DNA of 64,000 bases from Whitmania pigra (lineage: Eukaryota > Annelida > Clitellata > Hirudinida > Haemopidae): contig JAJTWR010000251.1 of the NCBI GenBank assembly GCA_021613335.1, positions 3,592,501 to 3,656,500 of the forward strand, in the 5' to 3' direction. The position numbers were made by a program, and so were the translations under genes. This document shows, in pieces, positions 34,701 through 56,719 of this stretch; within the stretch, counting starts at the first letter, position 1; each line of letters starts with the position of its first letter. Below the pieces are notes generated by a model. It was not told the DNA's origin, did not search any database, and saw only the letters and a list, made by a program, of their open reading frames with translations.

Positions 34701-35329
34701 TTGAAGATTAAGAAAGTGTGACATATAATTATCAGTAAATAATAACAAGTTACTGTAATCAAGATTTCATATATACAAAAAGTTATCATCTGTTATCATC
34801 ACCTCTCCAGCTGAAACACTAACCCAGGCTATTCTTTAAACTTAAACCACTAAATATTAGCAACAAGTAAGCCACCAAAACGACAACAATCCGAACCTGG
34901 AATCCTCCGACTCGAACAACAACAGCACCGGGTCTGAACTTGAGATCCGAATGCTCCTTGATGTCAAACACGCTCACCTCTTCCCTCTCGCCGAGGTATT
35001 CAACGGAGGAACTGGTAATAATGATGATGACGGATGGTTGTGGATGTGATGATGATTATGATTATAATGGTAATGATGACGATTGCGATGATTGAGATGA
35101 TGATGGCAATGATAACAATGGTAATGAAAATTTTGATTACAGTGATGGTAATGATGATGGTGGTGATGATGGTTTGGCAAAATAATTATGCCTATTTATT
35201 GCACTGATGCAGATGACAACAGATCGCCAATAATAAATATTCTGATGATAACTGATAAAACAATACAAACACTTGACAAAATAAAGGTGCATGTTCATTG
35301 CATCAGAGGTATCATTAATAATGATGATG

Positions 35330-35392
<63 letters not shown>

Positions 35393-38300
35393 TAATAATA
35401 ATGATGATGATAATAATAATAATTATAGTAATAATCATTGCGATAAAATCAACAGGTGGGATTACAAATTCTCATTACCCACCTGTGACCATATTTATTT
35501 ATGGCCTTATTCATCATCGCTACTTTCATTTTCATCACCATCAATCTCCTCATCATTATCATTAATATTCACCATCATAACATGAATGCATCAATACATG
35601 ACACAGAAAGCAGTTAAGGACAATCTAGTGTAGCAGGTAGGTTCATAGTAAGTTGATGATAATCATGATGACGCTGGTGCTGGTGATAATAATGACAACA
35701 ATGATGGTCATTCATCAGACGCTGACAATGGCGATGATGATGATGACATTGAAAAGGTCCTACCTGGTGGCTCTACCGTCGTCACTGTACCACTGGACGA
35801 TGCATGTCCTTTCGAGGTGGTTGACCTTTTGAATGACCCCATAGTGGTTCAGGGACAGTCGCTCGGTGGCTGTTCACAAAAAGGGGAAACGTTACGCAAG
35901 CATAACATCTTCTGATGATATAAATATGTAAGTATTACAGTTTAGTTCTGTTATGCTTAACTTCATTTCTTAGATGCCCAATTAATCGGATAGGTTTCAA
36001 AATAAACACTAAAATAACATTCACGCCTATCCAAATCAATTTCTCAAGTTAATGTCTTAACCATGGGATCGCAGGTATTCACATTATGTCAAAGCAAACT
36101 AAATAGCATTATTTTCTCAAAGAACATTGCAAATTCATGATTCAGTCAAAACTAAAATAATTATATTGTTCACAGTGTGCTGGTATATTTTGTTCTTTAA
36201 CAAATTATTCTTTAAACCGATTAAATCCTCATTAATATTAATAATAATAGAAATGAAGTATAACCAATAAAAACACCGACACCTACGGTGAGCAGGTGAA
36301 ACATAATCTCCAGGGAAGAACTCCAGGTCGTCCACGTACTGTACAGGTAGGAGATCACCTGAGGAGATGTTGCCGTCCCTCGTTCCATCCTGCAATAAAA
36401 ATTTATTTACGAATGCCAACTGCAGCAACTTCCTTCTGGCAACGTAACATAATTATTCCTCTTAAACAACGCATCACAACACCATCATACCATCGCATCG
36501 CAAGACATACATACAAACAGATATACACATATACATACACACAGACCTGCCACAGAACTTCTATCTTGCTGTGCAGGGCGATGACCTCGACAGGAATCCT
36601 CGTCCCCGGTTCGAGGGTCTCGAACTTCTTGTTCGGTCGACCGAAGCTGATCTTCTGCGAGAACTTCTTCTTCTTCGAGGAGGCTTTGTTTCCCTGCCTG
36701 AGCTGGTGCTTGTGCTTCCTGCTGAAGCTCGGCACGGACATCTGGCTGCGCGTGTTCGTCTGCTGCAGCGAATAACGAACAATAAATTTATTTTATGCAA
36801 ATATGCTTCATGTAAATTTTTCAAAATCCCACTTAAAATATAAATTTTATTTGCATGGAAATATTAAAATAATAAATAGTTAAAAGTTTAAAATAATAGC
36901 AATCAATGCTCGATGTTTGATGAATGAGAAAAGCAACTTTAAATAATGGAACAAGATTTTATAATTAACAATTTAAAATAAAATACATTAACAACAACAA
37001 CAACAACAATAATAATAATAATAATAATAATAAAATTAACCAAACAACAGACCACCAAGCCATCAGACTTCTTCGACACTAGATTGTTCCCCAGCTTCGT
37101 TGGTGAATGAGACAGGTTGGCATTCAATGCCAGCAGTTCCACTTCGACGGCATCGGCAGGCAGCGAGGTTTCGGAATGGGTGGTCGACGGAGCGGAAACC
37201 TTGGACTCGGTCGAATTGCAGTCGGATTCCGTCACGTGGAGACCCTTTTCCGAGAGATCCTTGGCATGGAAGGTGGAGATGAACTCGTTCCTGACGTCCT
37301 CCTTGTTGATGCCGTTGCTCTGGATGACCCTGTCGCTCTTCCTCACAGTGTAATAGGCCTTGCTGCCAAGAGCGTAGTCGCACGCCTCGAAATAGTCTAG
37401 TATCTTGAGCCTGTCGATGATGATGGCAGTGGTGATACAGATGATGATGAAGATGGTGTTAGCGGTAATAAAGATGATGTCATTAAGCTTGATGATGATA
37501 TTGTCCGATGAGTTTTGTCTCGATGAACAAACATTTGTATCAAACACATCCAGTTATAAACATATTTAAGTAGGTCTATCAGATCAATCGTCAATATCTA
37601 TCAAAGAGCAGCCAATTAGATGGGATAATTTGTCGCTCGATACTAATTAGCCAGCTAATTAATATTAGTTGACCAGCTAATTAATATGAGTCAGTCTGAT
37701 AGCTGAAGGGTGCCTTTTTGAAGCTGGCCTTTGAGTTATTTTGTTTAGATATTTTATATTATTATTTTGCATTAATGCATTTTTATTGAATAAAATTACT
37801 TTAAATTATAAAATGAAAAAAACTCTAAATATAAACATAGAGCACCTTTCCAAATCCTTTCCAGAAATGACGTTGGGTGGATGTTTGTTCACCTCGTCCC
37901 CCGAGGAAGCCTCCGAGTACCCCCTGCACAGCCACATCACGTCCACGGACAAAACCTCCAACTGGTCGAGAAATAAAATGGTGAGAACACCAACGAGTGC
38001 ACAAGTGCAAAGAATAGCAATAATGCACTGATTATGATAATGCAAAGAATAGCAATAATGCACTGATTATGATAATGCAAAGAATAGCAATAATGCACTG
38101 ATTATGATAATGCAAAGAATATCAATAATGCACTGATTATGATAATGCAAAGAATAGCAATAATGCACTGATTATGATGATGATGATTCTGCTTATAACT
38201 CCGTGGCTCGTTGGATGCCGCAGAAACTTCTGCAACTTCCAGTGGAATGCAGGTTATTCAAATGAGATGACTATCTTAAACTATTAGACATTCCACCATC

Positions 38301-40597
38301 AATATGATCACAAATATTGCATGCAACATAGTTTAGCAGGAGATTTTGCCAACATTTAATAACTACTAAGAATTACTAATGGTTGTGTAATAACAGCCAT
38401 ATTGTTAAGCCATTTAAATTATATTATTATCAACTCATTCATTCGAAATTCTCAACAAAGCAAAAGTCTTGTGCCCTATCAGGATCTTCATTATCTTCTA
38501 CATTACACATCATTAACGCATTCATATTATCTATTTTAGCTACGTGAATTCACTATATTCCACTAAATTTTCAGTCTACAATTAGACGTGTTAATAATTT
38601 AACACGACATTATATTAACAATTAGATGTGTTAATAATTTAATACAACATTATATTAACAATTAACCACCTCTTCCACAGTGACCATGACCATCTTGTGC
38701 TTGTTCTTCTTCATGGACTTGCCCGAGTACCCTTTCGTCTGCTCCAACCAGTTGCAACCCTCGAGGAGTCCGAACTGACCCTTCAGCAACTGACCCACAT
38801 AGAACGAGTTCGTGAAAAACTCTGAAGACTGAAAAACAATTTTTGATCATTTGTGAGGAAAATGATGCTGAATCCTGTGTGAATATTAAGTGGGATAATT
38901 TCCCTCTTGAAGATATCACGCAGTTATGAAGCATCTACCTAGGATTTTAATTAATAAAACTATCTCCAAATTTCAGAAGGGATTTAAAAACAGAAGCCTT
39001 TTGCATGTTTCATAGTTGGTACATTCACTATATTTATTAAATGACCATAAGATAAATTACATTGGGAGATAAATGAAGTATCTTGAGAGATCAGAGCAAC
39101 ATCATTTAAGCTCGTTAACATAATTGTGGAAACATAGTGAAACATCAAAACATCAATACCCTGTCCCTCTTGTCGTTCAAGTCGTAGAATTCCGTCAGAT
39201 TTCCTACCAACTCTTCGGAGGAGAGTTCGCACCTGAAAGACGACAAAACGTCGAAGCGGTTAGGCGTTCCGACATCTTACGTCGAATCGTAACTCACTTG
39301 GCGCCGTCTGGAAATTTCAAGAGTATTCTTTCCGATATCTTGTCCACGTTGCCGACCCAACCGTCCATGTAAACCTGCTGGTGCTCCGAGTGGAATGGCT
39401 TGGAAAGGAGGAAAGTTCAGATTAGGGACATCATTTTTGAAGTGATAATGATAAGATCACTGAGTTCATGCATAATTATGCAGTCTCATCACTGTGCATT
39501 GCATCGGAATGTGAATCCATTTTAATGAGGCCACTCGCTACACGATCCCATTTTGTTTCAAAACTTTAAATATTGTCCTTGCTTTGTGGCACCTAATTGT
39601 TTTTTCTTCTGCCAGTTTGCAATTGATAAATGTTATCCACCTCAAATGGATACTAAATAAATGAATAAAGTGGGAGGGTACACGAGCATGCCAATATTTG
39701 ATGAATGTCCGTCGCATAGCTAGTTGATCAGCTTGGGGCACCTGCTATGGAGTTCAAAACCGGGCTGCCATCGTGAGAGGTTCGGCCTTAACTATTAGGC
39801 CGTGCGGGCTCACCAATAATTGTCTAAATCATCTCGTTATGAAATCGACTTTAAATAAAACCTACCTAACCACCTACCTCATGCCAATATGAAACCAAAA
39901 AATGCAATACAAAACCCCCAACAATCTCACCAGAAAATCGACGAGAAGGGAGCTGTCGACATCGAATATGATGAAAGGTTGAGTTAAGCACTGCAGAACA
40001 CAAGACATCTTGCAGTTTGTGACATATCCCTTCTGGCTTTCTTGCCCATTCAGCAGCCTCGTGACGATGTCGCCTGGGAGGAGAGATCTTTCCAGAATGT
40101 TCAGCTGAAATGTTTGGCCTTATATTGTAACAGCTAATTTGATGGTCGAGCATCATTTTATTTCCATTTCATTTATTCAGACAAAAGGAACATCAGCAGA
40201 TAAAATATACTGATACTCAAATAGTCACAAAATATTAATGTGAATGTTCATAATGGTGATGTGATGATCAAAAAAGTTGTACTTATCAGCACTAAAGAAA
40301 AGCTAAGATATGAAAAATTAATTTTCATAGCACACTTGGATTTGTAAGGATTTCACCAAATCATCTAACCTTGACCTCTTCAATAACTTCTGTTTTCCCT
40401 GAAGGATGCCAGGCCACCCTAACCGTATTTTTGCGCAAACTTTGATAGAGACTGTCGTTGTCTTCATCTTCTTCATCACTGCTGATATTTTGAGAACTCT
40501 CCAGGATGGTCCCAACTTTTCTTTTCACTAAACCGTTCTTCTTGCACTGGTAAATCATCTCGACTATGTCGTCCTCGAAAATTGGTACAGTCTCCAT
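29037..40597 (-). CDS. UBE2O: E2/E3 hybrid ubiquitin-protein ligase UBE2O
   Basis: Twenty-four exons with consistent phases on the minus strand: 40597-40370, 40104-39931, 39398-39298, 39232-39160, 38828-38670, 37961-37846, 37410-37053, 36762-36547, 36389-36287, 35869-35764, 35011-34897, 34683-34534, 34261-34092, 33855-33696, 33250-32939, 32595-32106, 32006-31906, 31801-31739, 31502-31335, 31100-31004, 30716-30595, 30117-30038, 29677-29614 and 29354-29037; 1,347 residues (human about 1,290). Conserved regions include [26 protein letters not shown], an acidic stretch near 34261 and a coiled coil near 33855. The UBC domain has [23 protein letters not shown] and the active-site cysteine in VCVSLLGTW (about Cys1123). 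The end has [11 protein letters not shown], as in human. UBE2O ubiquitinates orphan ribosomal and other basic proteins without a separate E3. Introns hold a MITE, a SINE and tandem repeats. Confidence 0.96.
30404..30578. mobile_element. MITE, copy 2, in a UBE2O intron
   Basis: A 175-bp copy of the element at 811-986. It is flanked by TAATAATT on both sides (30396-30403 and 30579-30586). The left end is more complete than in copy 1 and shows GGGTGACCCGTCAAAATAG followed by a second CAAAATAGCCCC word; the right end is the inverted counterpart. Confidence 0.85.
31640..31735. repeat. CAT microsatellite abutting a UBE2O exon
   Basis: About 20 CAT-type triplets lie directly next to the donor side of exon 31801-31739. 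UBE2O introns in general are rich in CAT/ATG triplet runs. Confidence 0.85.
32681..32779. repeat. 33-bp perfect tandem repeat, three units
   Basis: Units beginning ATTGGGAGTTATAAAC at 32681, 32714 and 32747 are identical. They lie in the UBE2O intron between exons 33250-32939 and 32595-32106. Confidence 0.95.
35320..35430. repeat. (AAT)n microsatellite in a UBE2O intron
   Basis: Runs of AAT with occasional GAT and AAC units. The frames opened by it encode only poly-Asn, Ile or Met. Confidence 0.85.
38006..38180. repeat. 35-bp tandem repeat, five units
   Basis: Five head-to-tail units start with TGCAAAGAATAGCAATAATG at 38006, 38041, 38076, 38111 and 38146. Unit 4 differs by one base and unit 5 has a changed end. 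There are no unique spacers. It lies in the UBE2O intron left of exon 38828-38670. Confidence 0.95.
39701..39814 (-). mobile_element. tRNA-derived SINE in a UBE2O intron
   Basis: On the minus strand the head reads GCCCGCACGGCCTAATAGTTAAGG (tRNA box A-like), followed by a box B-like GGTTTTGAACTCC and the tail word CTAGCTATGCGACGGAC. The same order occurs at 55889-56010 and 61556-61670. Confidence 0.75.
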
Positions 40598-43225
40598 CCT
40601 GCTTAGTCCTTAACTCAGCAAATATTCCTAGACAGAAAAATTGTGGAGAATTGGTGAAATATCAGCTAGAAACTCCGTTCAAAAACCTCGGAGAAGCTGT
40701 TAACATTCAGAAAATCAATTTAAATAATGCCCTTCTAAGTTGGCTATAAGCTTAACAAAATATTTGCCGGCTCGCAGAAAGCCGTGTAGATGTACCGCGG
40801 GGTAAGCCAGCCAAAACCATCTCTTGTATGCACTAAACTTCGAACGCAGTTGTAGCAAATTTATGATCGCAAATAAAACTAAAATGGTTTGTATTATTTT
40901 TACCTGTTTATTTTTACAAATTTCTTGTCAATTTGCAGTACATGAATGACGAGTTGCAGATTTTTATTTTAGTTATGTGAATTTTTGCACATGTTTTAGT
41001 CGTTTTGTGTTGTATATTTAATTATTTTCACTTATAGATCTCATCCTATCAACTTCAAGTTTCCATTTTATTCAGATTCGATTCAGTTCAAGCCCTAAAC
41101 CTAAAGCTACACATTCTAGTTATTTAAATTACATTGTTTTTTTGTTTACGCAAAATATTCAATTGACGGAGATGGAATGAAAATTTGTCAAAAATTAAAG
41201 CATTACTTTAAGTTTCCATATGACTGAGACTTGATCTCAAATGGTAAAGCATAATTTGTCCTTAATCTAAGCAAACTCCCAGAAGCTCTTTTGAGCGTTA
41301 TACAGTATTGTCTATCAATAATTCCCATTCAATAACCACTGAAAAGAAAGTGCTACACCGTTGGATTTCGTTTCGTTCGAGGCATAAATAAGCAGTAGCC
41401 TTCTTCACCATCCGAGTTTCTTCAGTTTTCGTTCTAATTTACGAAAAACTGAATACAAGCTAGATAACAATACATTTATAGGGTATTTCAGTGAGGACAA
41501 GTATAAATTAAACAATTAAATATCGGAAATATCTCTTTATTTGGTAATAAATAATATTCGCAGGGTGTTTCAACCACGATGATCATATTATTAATTATAT
41601 TAAAGTTAAGCTTTCCAACAAAGTAGCATTTGCACAGATGGAGCCCTAAGGACTTTTAAATATGAGATTCTTTAAAACACTCTTCTGCAGTAATTTATTG
41701 ATTCCAAAATATTTAAGTCAAATTAGCTTTAAGTAGAATCCGGCACATACCTGTAAATCAGGTTTTGGAGAGCATCGCCTCACCTCCGGCCCATCTCATT
41801 TTTGAAAATGCCGCCCGACCCGCGTCAAAAATTACCCCTAAGGATGACCGGGAGTTGCCATACTAATCTATCTTATATTCCTAAGAAGGCCAATGATTTC
41901 GTTATTCCAGTTAAGAATGTTTAAGCATTTTTGTTGTCTCAATTGTTTATTAAGTTCGTGGCCAGCAAACAGCTGCAAATTTCTTGAATAAAAACTAGAA
42001 TCCTCACAAATGTGTACATCTTCGGTGAAGACCTACCAAGGTTAATCAATACGAACAAAATAGAAAATAAATTTTAAAAATCCAAATAAAAACTTCACAC
42101 TAACATTTGATTGCATCTCCAAAGTCAAAAACGAACGAAAAACTAAAACTCACAACCGCAGAAAGAAACAAAATATTACAAAATATTACACAGACCCAAG
42201 CGAATGTACCGATCATTGACTGTAAATATTCTGTGAAATTTCCTCTCAGGTGTAAGACTGCAATTCAAGCTACACAACGTTCTCAGATGTCAAAGGAGCT
42301 CAATTTCAAAACAAACAAGGAGCTGTTTTGACATCTAGCAAGAATTTGTAATAGATGAACTGAACCTGCCAAAAAATCAAGGACCACGACACATCTGCCC
42401 TTATCAAAACAGACCTCCATCTTGCCTAAATACAGGTAATCATTCAACAATTTTGAGACGTCGGACAACAAGAAATGAATTCAAACAAAAAACCAAACAA
42501 ACAGAAATAAAATCAGCAAGAGGAAGTATCATGCTGCCTCTGATGCAATCTCTTATGCTAAAAACTTTGATATGCACCATTCTTGCAAAGTACATCTTCA
42601 AAGTACGGCTTTGCAGAGCGTATTAAAAGACAGGTCGAATCGAAGGTCTTCGATAAACGAGAGCTAAATCATCGGGCAAACAGATCTTCTGAGCGAACGA
42701 AACGACACGGGATCCTGGAAATTATAATATGTACAAAGTCTGCAAGACCCCGCATGCTGAGCTTGTAAATGAAAACAAATGCAAATTTGTCGCAACGACT
42801 TTTTTGGGTAATGAAATTTCACAAGGTTTGAGCAAGAGAAGAGTCTGCTTTCGTCCGAGTCATCGTCTCGCCATGAATCGATCCGTCGGCCGTGTTCTGT
42901 CGGTTGGAACAAAAACATTTAAGTCTACAAAGGAACCTCCATAGGCTTCAGAACAGTTTCAGTCTCTCATGAACAGGCTGACTTAAATATAAATGTTCGA
43001 GCTCGATTTTGACCTCTTTGTCTGGTCATGACCTTTATTCCAAGGTCATACAAGGACATAGCAATGATATTGTTACTAATAACAATATTAGTAATAATAA
43101 TAATAATAAAGTGACAACCGAGTGACAAATTGGAGGGAAATTAAACGACTTTATTAATCCAATGAAACACAACAATTAGAAATTAAAAAAAAAATAACAT
43201 CAATAACAGTTCATCGCTTTCAAGA
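40598..43225. other. Intergenic region between UBE2O and FOXK
   Basis: About 2.6 kb that should hold the UBE2O promoter on the left and FOXK 3' sequence on the right. Overlapping short frames at 42107-42331 and 42583-42944 show no domain that I recognise. No tRNA or clear transposon is seen. Confidence 0.45.
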
Positions 43226-52508
<9,283 letters not shown>

Positions 52509-53530
52509 TTGTTTACTTCGAGAAGGCGATGTTTTAGTTGTTTTCGTGCCGTGAACAAGACAACAACAATAAACAACAAATATGGCTGCCGCCGGTTTTT
52601 AGTCCGTTTGATTACCACGTGCGTGATTAATTTGATGTTTATTTATACGTAATTGATGCAATTTTTATTATCCAAGCAAATTAAACCATTTAAAAATTAT
52701 ATTACAAATTTATTTTTGAAATATGTATCAAGAAAAGGCTTGTTGCTCCTCCTAAAGCTTTCGCAAAGTGTTTTGTCATTCAGTAATAGGTCAAAAATCA
52801 GTTATATTTTTTTGGTTTTATAACAAACACATGAAAATCGCAAGTTAATCTTTGTGAGATATAGGAAAATTATATAAGCAAAGAATATTTATTATCCTAT
52901 TTTTTCAAAATTGTAGTATGGTTACTAATGACGTCATAGAATTTGCAAAGATCTCTTGGTAACATCTTTGACGATGGGGTTGATAGGTAATATTTAAAAA
53001 AAAACATCAACAACTCAGCTAGCATTTAAATTCTAGGTTGCTTCAAAAAATACATTTTTTTTAGATTTTTTAGGCTCATACGTAATAAATTGAAAATTAT
53101 TATTAAATGCATCACCCATTTAATGTTCTCAGCTATTATCATTGACTTGACAATAACAAGTCTGTCCACGCAAACTCTAAATTTACGGCTCCACTAACTC
53201 TTCCACAACATTCTCTTAAGCTCTGCGATAGTCGCTGTGCCTCAGTCGCATAAAATGCGAATCCATATTCACTTGCTGAGGACATCGTAACAGATCGACA
53301 ATTCATTTTAGGCTTCATGCACCATTATCCAACAATTCGGTAAGATTTACCATTTGTAACAATGACAAGAAGCCAATTGTCAACCACTGTCAACTCATGC
53401 AAACTAAAATCAAACAATGCTAACTCTTGGGTGAGGTGTGCAAAAGTGAACCCATAAACATTCAATTTACATGAAAGAACAAGGAAATAAATTTGATCAT
53501 TTGATTAGTTTTACTGAGTCAATCAATTTG
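52509..53530. other. Intergenic region between FOXK and DNAAF5
   Basis: One kilobase holding the FOXK promoter side and the DNAAF5 3' end. No frame longer than noise and no recognised element. Confidence 0.5.
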
Positions 53531-56500
53531 TCACAAGGGTTTTGGCAAAGAGTGAATGTGCTGGATCAGGCTGTTGCAGTACTCAGTTGATCTGTGCTTC
53601 AACCTCACATCATCAGTCAGCTTCAGCAACATGTCTGGACTGAGACTAGCATTCCTCATGAGTGTTCCTAAAGAATGAGCAAATTCATTAAAATCAGTAA
53701 TCAATAAAATGTGTACAAAAGATACATAAACAAACAAAGGATCTTCAGTGCATTTGCGATTCTCATTCAATTTTAATAGTAATAATAATAAAAATCTTCA
53801 TAGCAAGTCCAAGTATTCAGGACTCCTTACTTAAAATGGCCTCCTGGATCTTTTGGTTGGGATCATCCAGGTGAATCAAAAGTCCCTTGAAGATCTCCTC
53901 CAGGTGAGCACCATACAGCAAGACGTTGTAACCAGGGCGAAGGCAAGACAGGTAAGAGGAAAAGGTCTCCGATGCGGCGGTTCGAACGTTGTCGTTTCCA
54001 TCATCGAGTCTCTTCAAGAGGTCAGGGTAGAGGTTGTACAGGTCAGAGTTCTTCTCAAGGCTGTCACCAAAGATGGAAAAGATCTTGGAAAGGACATGAC
54101 AGGTGGTCAACCTTGTGCCCCTGTTCTCATCCTCCAACAGAGACCTCAGCTGGTTCACAATCTTGACATGCTCCAGGGTCTCAAACTGATAGATTGAAGA
54201 TTTAAGAATGGTTTTAATTAGATTAGGAAAATTGGTCATGATTGCTTTTGGGGAATATTAGTTTAACTGATTAATTGTGTGATTGTATTTAGCCAATTCA
54301 TTCGACTGTATCTGCATCAGGTGCCATTACCCAATGGTACTCCTGTAAGTCAGTCTTAAATACATTAGATCGATTACATTGTTTGATTTATAATAAATGT
54401 AACTTTAATAAACATAAGGATTAAATGAGAACTAATTCTTACACTAATTACAGTCCATAGTTTTTTTTTGTACTAATAAACTATTAATAAAAATATTTAT
54501 TACTAACATAAATATTCAAATAGTTTCAATTTTCAAACATGTTAAACTGCCCAACCTGCTCTCTGGTGAGTAGTTCAAGGTCAAGCACTGTCCAAAGGCA
54601 GGAGATGGCTGACTTTCTTAAAACCTCAGAAATCCTCCCAGCAGTCCATACACAGTTCGGAAGGATCATATCCACCACCACCCGCACAATTAAATCCCCA
54701 AACCTTAGCAAGAGATTAGTAATAATTAACCTTGTATTAATAATTAACTTTCTCTAGTTATCTTATATAGTTATCTTTGTTAACTTGTAGATTGTAATGA
54801 ATTTCAGTTTTATAAACTTAATAGTGCTTCTTTGAATAATGCATCGGCAAAGCCAAGATTACTTAACAATTGCTATCAATTTGTTGTAAAATTTTGCAAA
54901 AATACTATTTTAATAAAATTAAGTGAAATTAAATTAGTATAAGTTATTTAAACTATTCCGTCAATGAAAATTATCATAAAATAATATCATTTTCTGAAAC
55001 TATTTCACTGCTGCAAAAACAAAAATAACAATCCTCACCCTTCTCTGCAAAACAGCGAGGGCTTTGACGCCAGGACATGACTCACTAGGGCAAAAGAAGT
55101 GTGCCTAACTTCAGCATTCTTTGACGTTTTGAGGTTGTCTGCACAAATGTCCATTATTACTCCGAGACAATGTTCCAAAGAGTTGCCTGCACGGTTCAGT
55201 TTAAAAAATCTCAAAATTACATTCAAGGCTCTGATAACCATTTTTAAACATAAAATCATAATAATGTAAAAATATAATAATATAATATTTGTGGAACACA
55301 TTTCAAGAAGAATAGATTAGTCCCTTGGCTAGTTAATTAAATGATTTAGATCAATCTCAACAAAAAAACAAGCAACATCTATCATCCACCATCTGCCAAA
55401 TGAATGAGAGTCCCAAAGGCCAAAAGCTGAGGTGAGTTGTTGAGCCAATCATCTGACTGTTGCCTCAGTTGATCCAGAAAGTTTTGCGCATGCTTGCGAA
55501 TGAGCGAGCTTCTGTCTGGCATTTTCTCAGTGGAAGCCAACTTTTCCAGGAGTTCCAAGGACTGTTAATGATGACAAAATGAACATTTATAATTTTTTTC
55601 CAAACATGCTTACTTGTAAATATTGTGAAGTTACAATTTTTAAGCATTAAAATTCAAAATGTATTTGTTAAGTGCTTAGCTGAATTAGTTGTGTTCCTGC
55701 ATACGACGGTAATGGCAACAGTAGCAATGTGTCGTATTTGAAACCCAGCCTGCACTGACACCAGCGCCCTTGGGAAGGAACGCTATATAAATGGTTACAA
55801 GAAGCGCCTCTGCCGCTATGCATATGGCGCTATATAAATGAAGGTACAATTACAATTAAGAATAAGCAATTAAATAAAAAAAAAAAATGTTTTATTAGCG
55901 TCCGTTGCATGTCTAGATGATTAGGACGGTGCACCCGCAGCGGGGTTTGAACCCCGTGCTGCCATAGTGAGAGGAGCAGCCTTAACCGTTAGGCCATGCG
56001 GGCACACGAGCAATTAAATAACAGAAGGGCAAAAATAATAGCTTGCAGGTTAACCCAACAGATCAAGTTGATGTATGATACAGTAAAAGCAAATTATTAA
56101 TTGTCATAATCAAGCCACTTCCTCTGCTGTCTAGGACTGCCCATAGAAAACTACCTTTTATAAATCTGGGTACTCATATCCAGATACATTGGTGGATGTT
56201 AGAAATGAGATAATTGGAACAGGAAAAAGTCGACAGACTAAAACCAAAGCTATATTTAATGCCAATTCTAAACACATTTCAACTGTCTGACTTAGAATGC
56301 ATCCATCTGCTCAGCATTAATGTGAGCACTAACCAACCTTATTCTTGGTATGCTCTATCCTGTGGAGGGCCAGTATGTAGAGGAGCATTGAGAACATCTG
56401 ATATGCCACAGAATGGCAGTCATCTCCACTGATGATGATGATGCTCTCGATGCATGTTAGGAGAGCTTCTTGAATTCTCGTCTGTGAAACAAATTGTTTT

Positions 56501-56688
56501 TAGCACTTAATGTGAAAAGTCCACTTTAATTAGTATATCCATACTAATAATTAAGTTTAAATGCCCTTTTCTAATCTAGTATTTAACAAAACAAAGGTAT
56601 TGGAAGCATACATCCAAGGTCCATAATGATAATATGTTATTGCATTGCACAGATTACAAAACAAATGAAGTAATTATGATGATGATAA

Positions 56689-56719
<31 letters not shown>

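Noticed and set aside
38006..38180. Possible CRISPR-like array
   Set aside because: Units abut directly without spacers, and the window is eukaryotic.
42107..42944. Cluster of 60-84-codon frames between UBE2O and FOXK
   Set aside because: No domains, conflicting strands, and no splice sites that join them.
53853..54197. Plus-strand frame of 114 codons
   Set aside because: Antisense shadow of DNAAF5 exon 54185-53831.
55889..56010. Functional tRNA gene
   Set aside because: Box A and box B words are present, but no cloverleaf with a proper acceptor stem closes; the tail and multiple copies show a SINE.
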